From Haemonchus contortus (lineage: Eukaryota; Nematoda; Chromadorea; Rhabditida; Trichostrongylidae): DNA of 64,000 nt. Below, piece by piece: positions 61,817-64,000 of this stretch. A program made the position numbers and the translations under genes. Every line of letters begins with the position of its first letter. Position 1 is the first letter of the stretch. The stretch covers positions 38,600,345 to 38,664,344 of the forward strand of contig LS997562.1 in the NCBI GenBank assembly GCA_000469685.2, read 5' to 3'. The notes beneath the pieces are model-generated. The model did not search any database. It worked only from the letters and a program-made list of their open reading frames with translations, and was not told the origin of the DNA.

Positions 61817-62206
61817 TTTGATTTTATTCTTTCGCTCATTTCCCGTCAATGATTTATGATGTTTCGCTAATTTGACAGCTACGTGTTACTAGACAAACAG
61901 TCTATCGCCGGCTGCTCGTGCAGGAACCGCTTTTTCCCTGCTGTATCGTTTCCTTCCGGTCATGATTTCTCAGTTTTCTCGAAACCCATTTCCTCAGTAA
62001 TCCCACTAGAACCCTGGCAAATTAAGCCAGTCCCTACCAGCTGGTACAGCGAGAGCTCAATAGGTCCCACTTGAGCATGGCTACATCTAGCAGAGATGGG
62101 TTATAACGCTATATGATCTGATCTATTGTCTCATTTAATTGTAGTGGACCATTTCAGGATGTTTTGACCCCCCTCTCCCTGCCCTTGTTCTCCCTCGCCC
62201 TACCCT

Positions 62207-62694
62207 ATGACTCCCGGCGAGCAGGATCCCAGCCCTGGATCAGCTGCCGAGATGTACGGGCCACCGGGAAACTTGGATTTTTCTCATGATTCTCGGGAAG
62301 GTAAGAGGTAGTCAGTGGTTCGTGCTACAACTCCGCAATTCAAAGAGAGCTGGATCTGGCTCTGCCTAGGCTTAACCGTTCCTAATCCCTTTAGTTATTG
62401 GACTATTATGGAATACTTTCCCTATCTATTTACTAATACATACCTCTCTATCTATTAATATTATTTATACTCACAAGATTGGCGATTTATGGGCAAACCC
62501 CCAGTCTCGAACGGGACTCGAACCCGTACTTGTGCTTTTCTAATACTTCTGATACTAAGTCTGAAAAAAAACTCGGAATGAACCAGTAGATTTTTCCTAT
62601 GATTCTCGCAGGTGAGGAGATGGACCTCATGAAGATACAGGTGCTTCTGCAATACTTGTTGGGCATCGAATACATCGTGGGCCCTGGTGGGCAG
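62207..62694 (+). CDS. Candidate two-exon coding segment
   Basis: Exon 62207-62300 (ATG, 31 codons plus one base, Pro/Gly-rich, AEMYGPPGNLDFSHDSRE) ends at AAG|GTAAGAG. Exon 62612-62694 follows GATTCTCGCAG and ends at CAG|GTAGGC. They join in phase 1 to give GEEMDLMKIQVLLQYLLGIE. The second exon is amphipathic and protein-like. Family unknown; a proline-rich regulatory protein is one possibility. An upstream in-frame stop means 62207 or a later ATG must be the start unless an unseen exon precedes it. Confidence 0.4.
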
Positions 62695-63129
62695 GTAGGC
62701 ACAAATCAGGCTGTGAAGTTGGTAGGTACGACTCTAACTTATTCCCAGTAAGAGCCTAGGTTCATGGCTTTGGAACATATGATTTGCACGGGTATCAAAT
62801 CGTATTTTGTTTTTGAATGAATTACCCCGCGTGTTTTTTATTCCTCAATTATTTCGAGATAAAATAGGTACAGTTGCACTACTGCCCACGAGAGATAACG
62901 CTCGGTGATTTCCACTGATAATCAGCTCCTTCCGTACATCACGTGAAGCCTCCCACGACTGAAGTAATGCTCAAAAATTTGACGTTGTTTTCGAAGTTCC
63001 TCAACAAAATCAACCCATTCTATCGATTGCTTGTATTCACGCATGCGAGCTTTTTCCCTGGATCTCTTTGTTTTCCTTTTTTTGAATTAAAATTCCATTG
63101 TTTGAGATCGTCGTTACGGCAATAATCAC

Positions 63130-63261
63130 ATGAATGACGGCGACAATCAATGTGGCGACGTCAACGGCAGAGACGACGCTGGAAACGGCACAGCATCGGA
63201 TTCTGATGCCATCTTCAGACTGCCAAATCGAACACGTATCTCATTTCGCATCAACGCCTAC
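63130..63261 (+). CDS. Candidate first exon (44 codons)
   Basis: ATG at 63130 opens an Asp/Gly/Asn-rich stretch that passes into FRLPNRTRISFRINAY and ends exactly at the strong donor TAC|GTAAGT, phase 0. It could be an alternative first exon of a gene continuing beyond the window. No domain is recognised. Confidence 0.35.
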
Positions 63262-64000
63262 GTAAGTTTTATGGTTATTGTTTTTCATGCTCTTGACGCC
63301 TTGATGGTTCCTTCTCTTCGGAGATTGAGCAAACCAATCTTCACAGAGATTGGCTTCCACCTTCATCTTCAATATTCATCCTTCCGACAGTCAAAGGAGG
63401 ATTAGAGTTAAATAAATAAAAAGTAGTAAAACTCTGTACGTTATCATCCCTGTTTCGGACATGTTCTCTCTTCCCAGACCTCTCTGGTACCATTTCAGCT
63501 ATCCCACAGAGAGACAAACTTTTGCTTTACCTTGGCGAGCTTGATCTAAAGACTATACCAAACGGCACCTAGTACTGCTTCCACTCGTCCCCTCCACTCG
63601 TCAAGAAGGTGGTAACGATTTTTTGAGCAATACTAATCAGAAAAATGGTATTCAGCGAATCAAATAGAGATTGAATTCCGAATCAAGAAGTACCCGTGGG
63701 CACGTATCGTGATCAGATGTGGAATCTGTGCCATTGAATAATAATAACTAGTATTATCTCCTCACCATCTGGTGCATTTCTGATCATTGATTCCCTCCTC
63801 ACACGAGAGCCATGTAGCAAATAATACCTTTTGTCTGAAGTTTTCATAGAAAATTTCAAGTATCTGGCTTTAGACCTCCCTTGAGATTTTTTTGCCTCTA
63901 GGAATCTAATCGCTAATCGCCCCAACCGAACGGACTCTGCACTACCGCGTTATGTGCTTACGGCTCACCTGGTCTTCGATTCCTTGGTCGCATTGAAGCC

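Overview
The window looks like eukaryotic, animal, most probably nematode DNA. It is gene-poor and AT-rich. Coding sequence is split into short exons (about 30-180 bp), and many 3' splice sites read TTTTCAG or similar. Many families of mobile DNA fill the introns and intergenic space. A parasitic clade V (strongylid-like) nematode is my inference from this architecture; no species can be named from the sequence alone. Long open frames are nearly absent, so I built the genes by following splice sites, codon phase and protein similarity recalled from known families.

Layout. (1) 332-8570, minus strand: twelve phase-compatible exons of a SESTD1-like protein (CRAL-TRIO/SEC14 lipid-binding domain followed by spectrin-like repeats), running off the left edge. 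Its introns hold a foldback element, a GC-rich block and a triplicated splice acceptor. (2) About 9000-19500: no supported gene. (3) 19502-28410: four copies of one non-autonomous Helitron family (two minus, two plus, the plus pair head to tail). They share a 7-nt spacing between the 3' hairpin and the CTGG end, TC 5' ends and an internal 145-bp tandem array. (4) 28411-34066: repeats and small foldback elements. (5) 34067-36440, minus: an unrecognised multi-exon gene. (6) about 36982-37978, plus: the 3' exons of another unrecognised gene. (7) 44137-46750, minus: the 3' part of a membrane-protein gene in which consecutive symmetric micro-exons encode a repeated 15-18 residue module ending in one C-terminal transmembrane segment. 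(8) 47489-52090: a Tc1/mariner-like inverted-repeat element split by an LTR retrotransposon (47586-51855) with 264-bp LTRs that I read as identical and a 1081-codon open frame. That frame joins Gag-protease directly to an integrase tail, with reverse transcriptase, RNase H and the integrase core missing. (9) 52100-64000: tandem and dispersed repeats plus weaker exon candidates at 60645-63261.

The genes do not form a pathway. The most unusual items are the micro-exon repeat membrane protein, the apparently young, internally deleted but open LTR element nested in a DNA transposon, and the Helitron cluster. All gene boundaries are manual reconstructions without transcript evidence.
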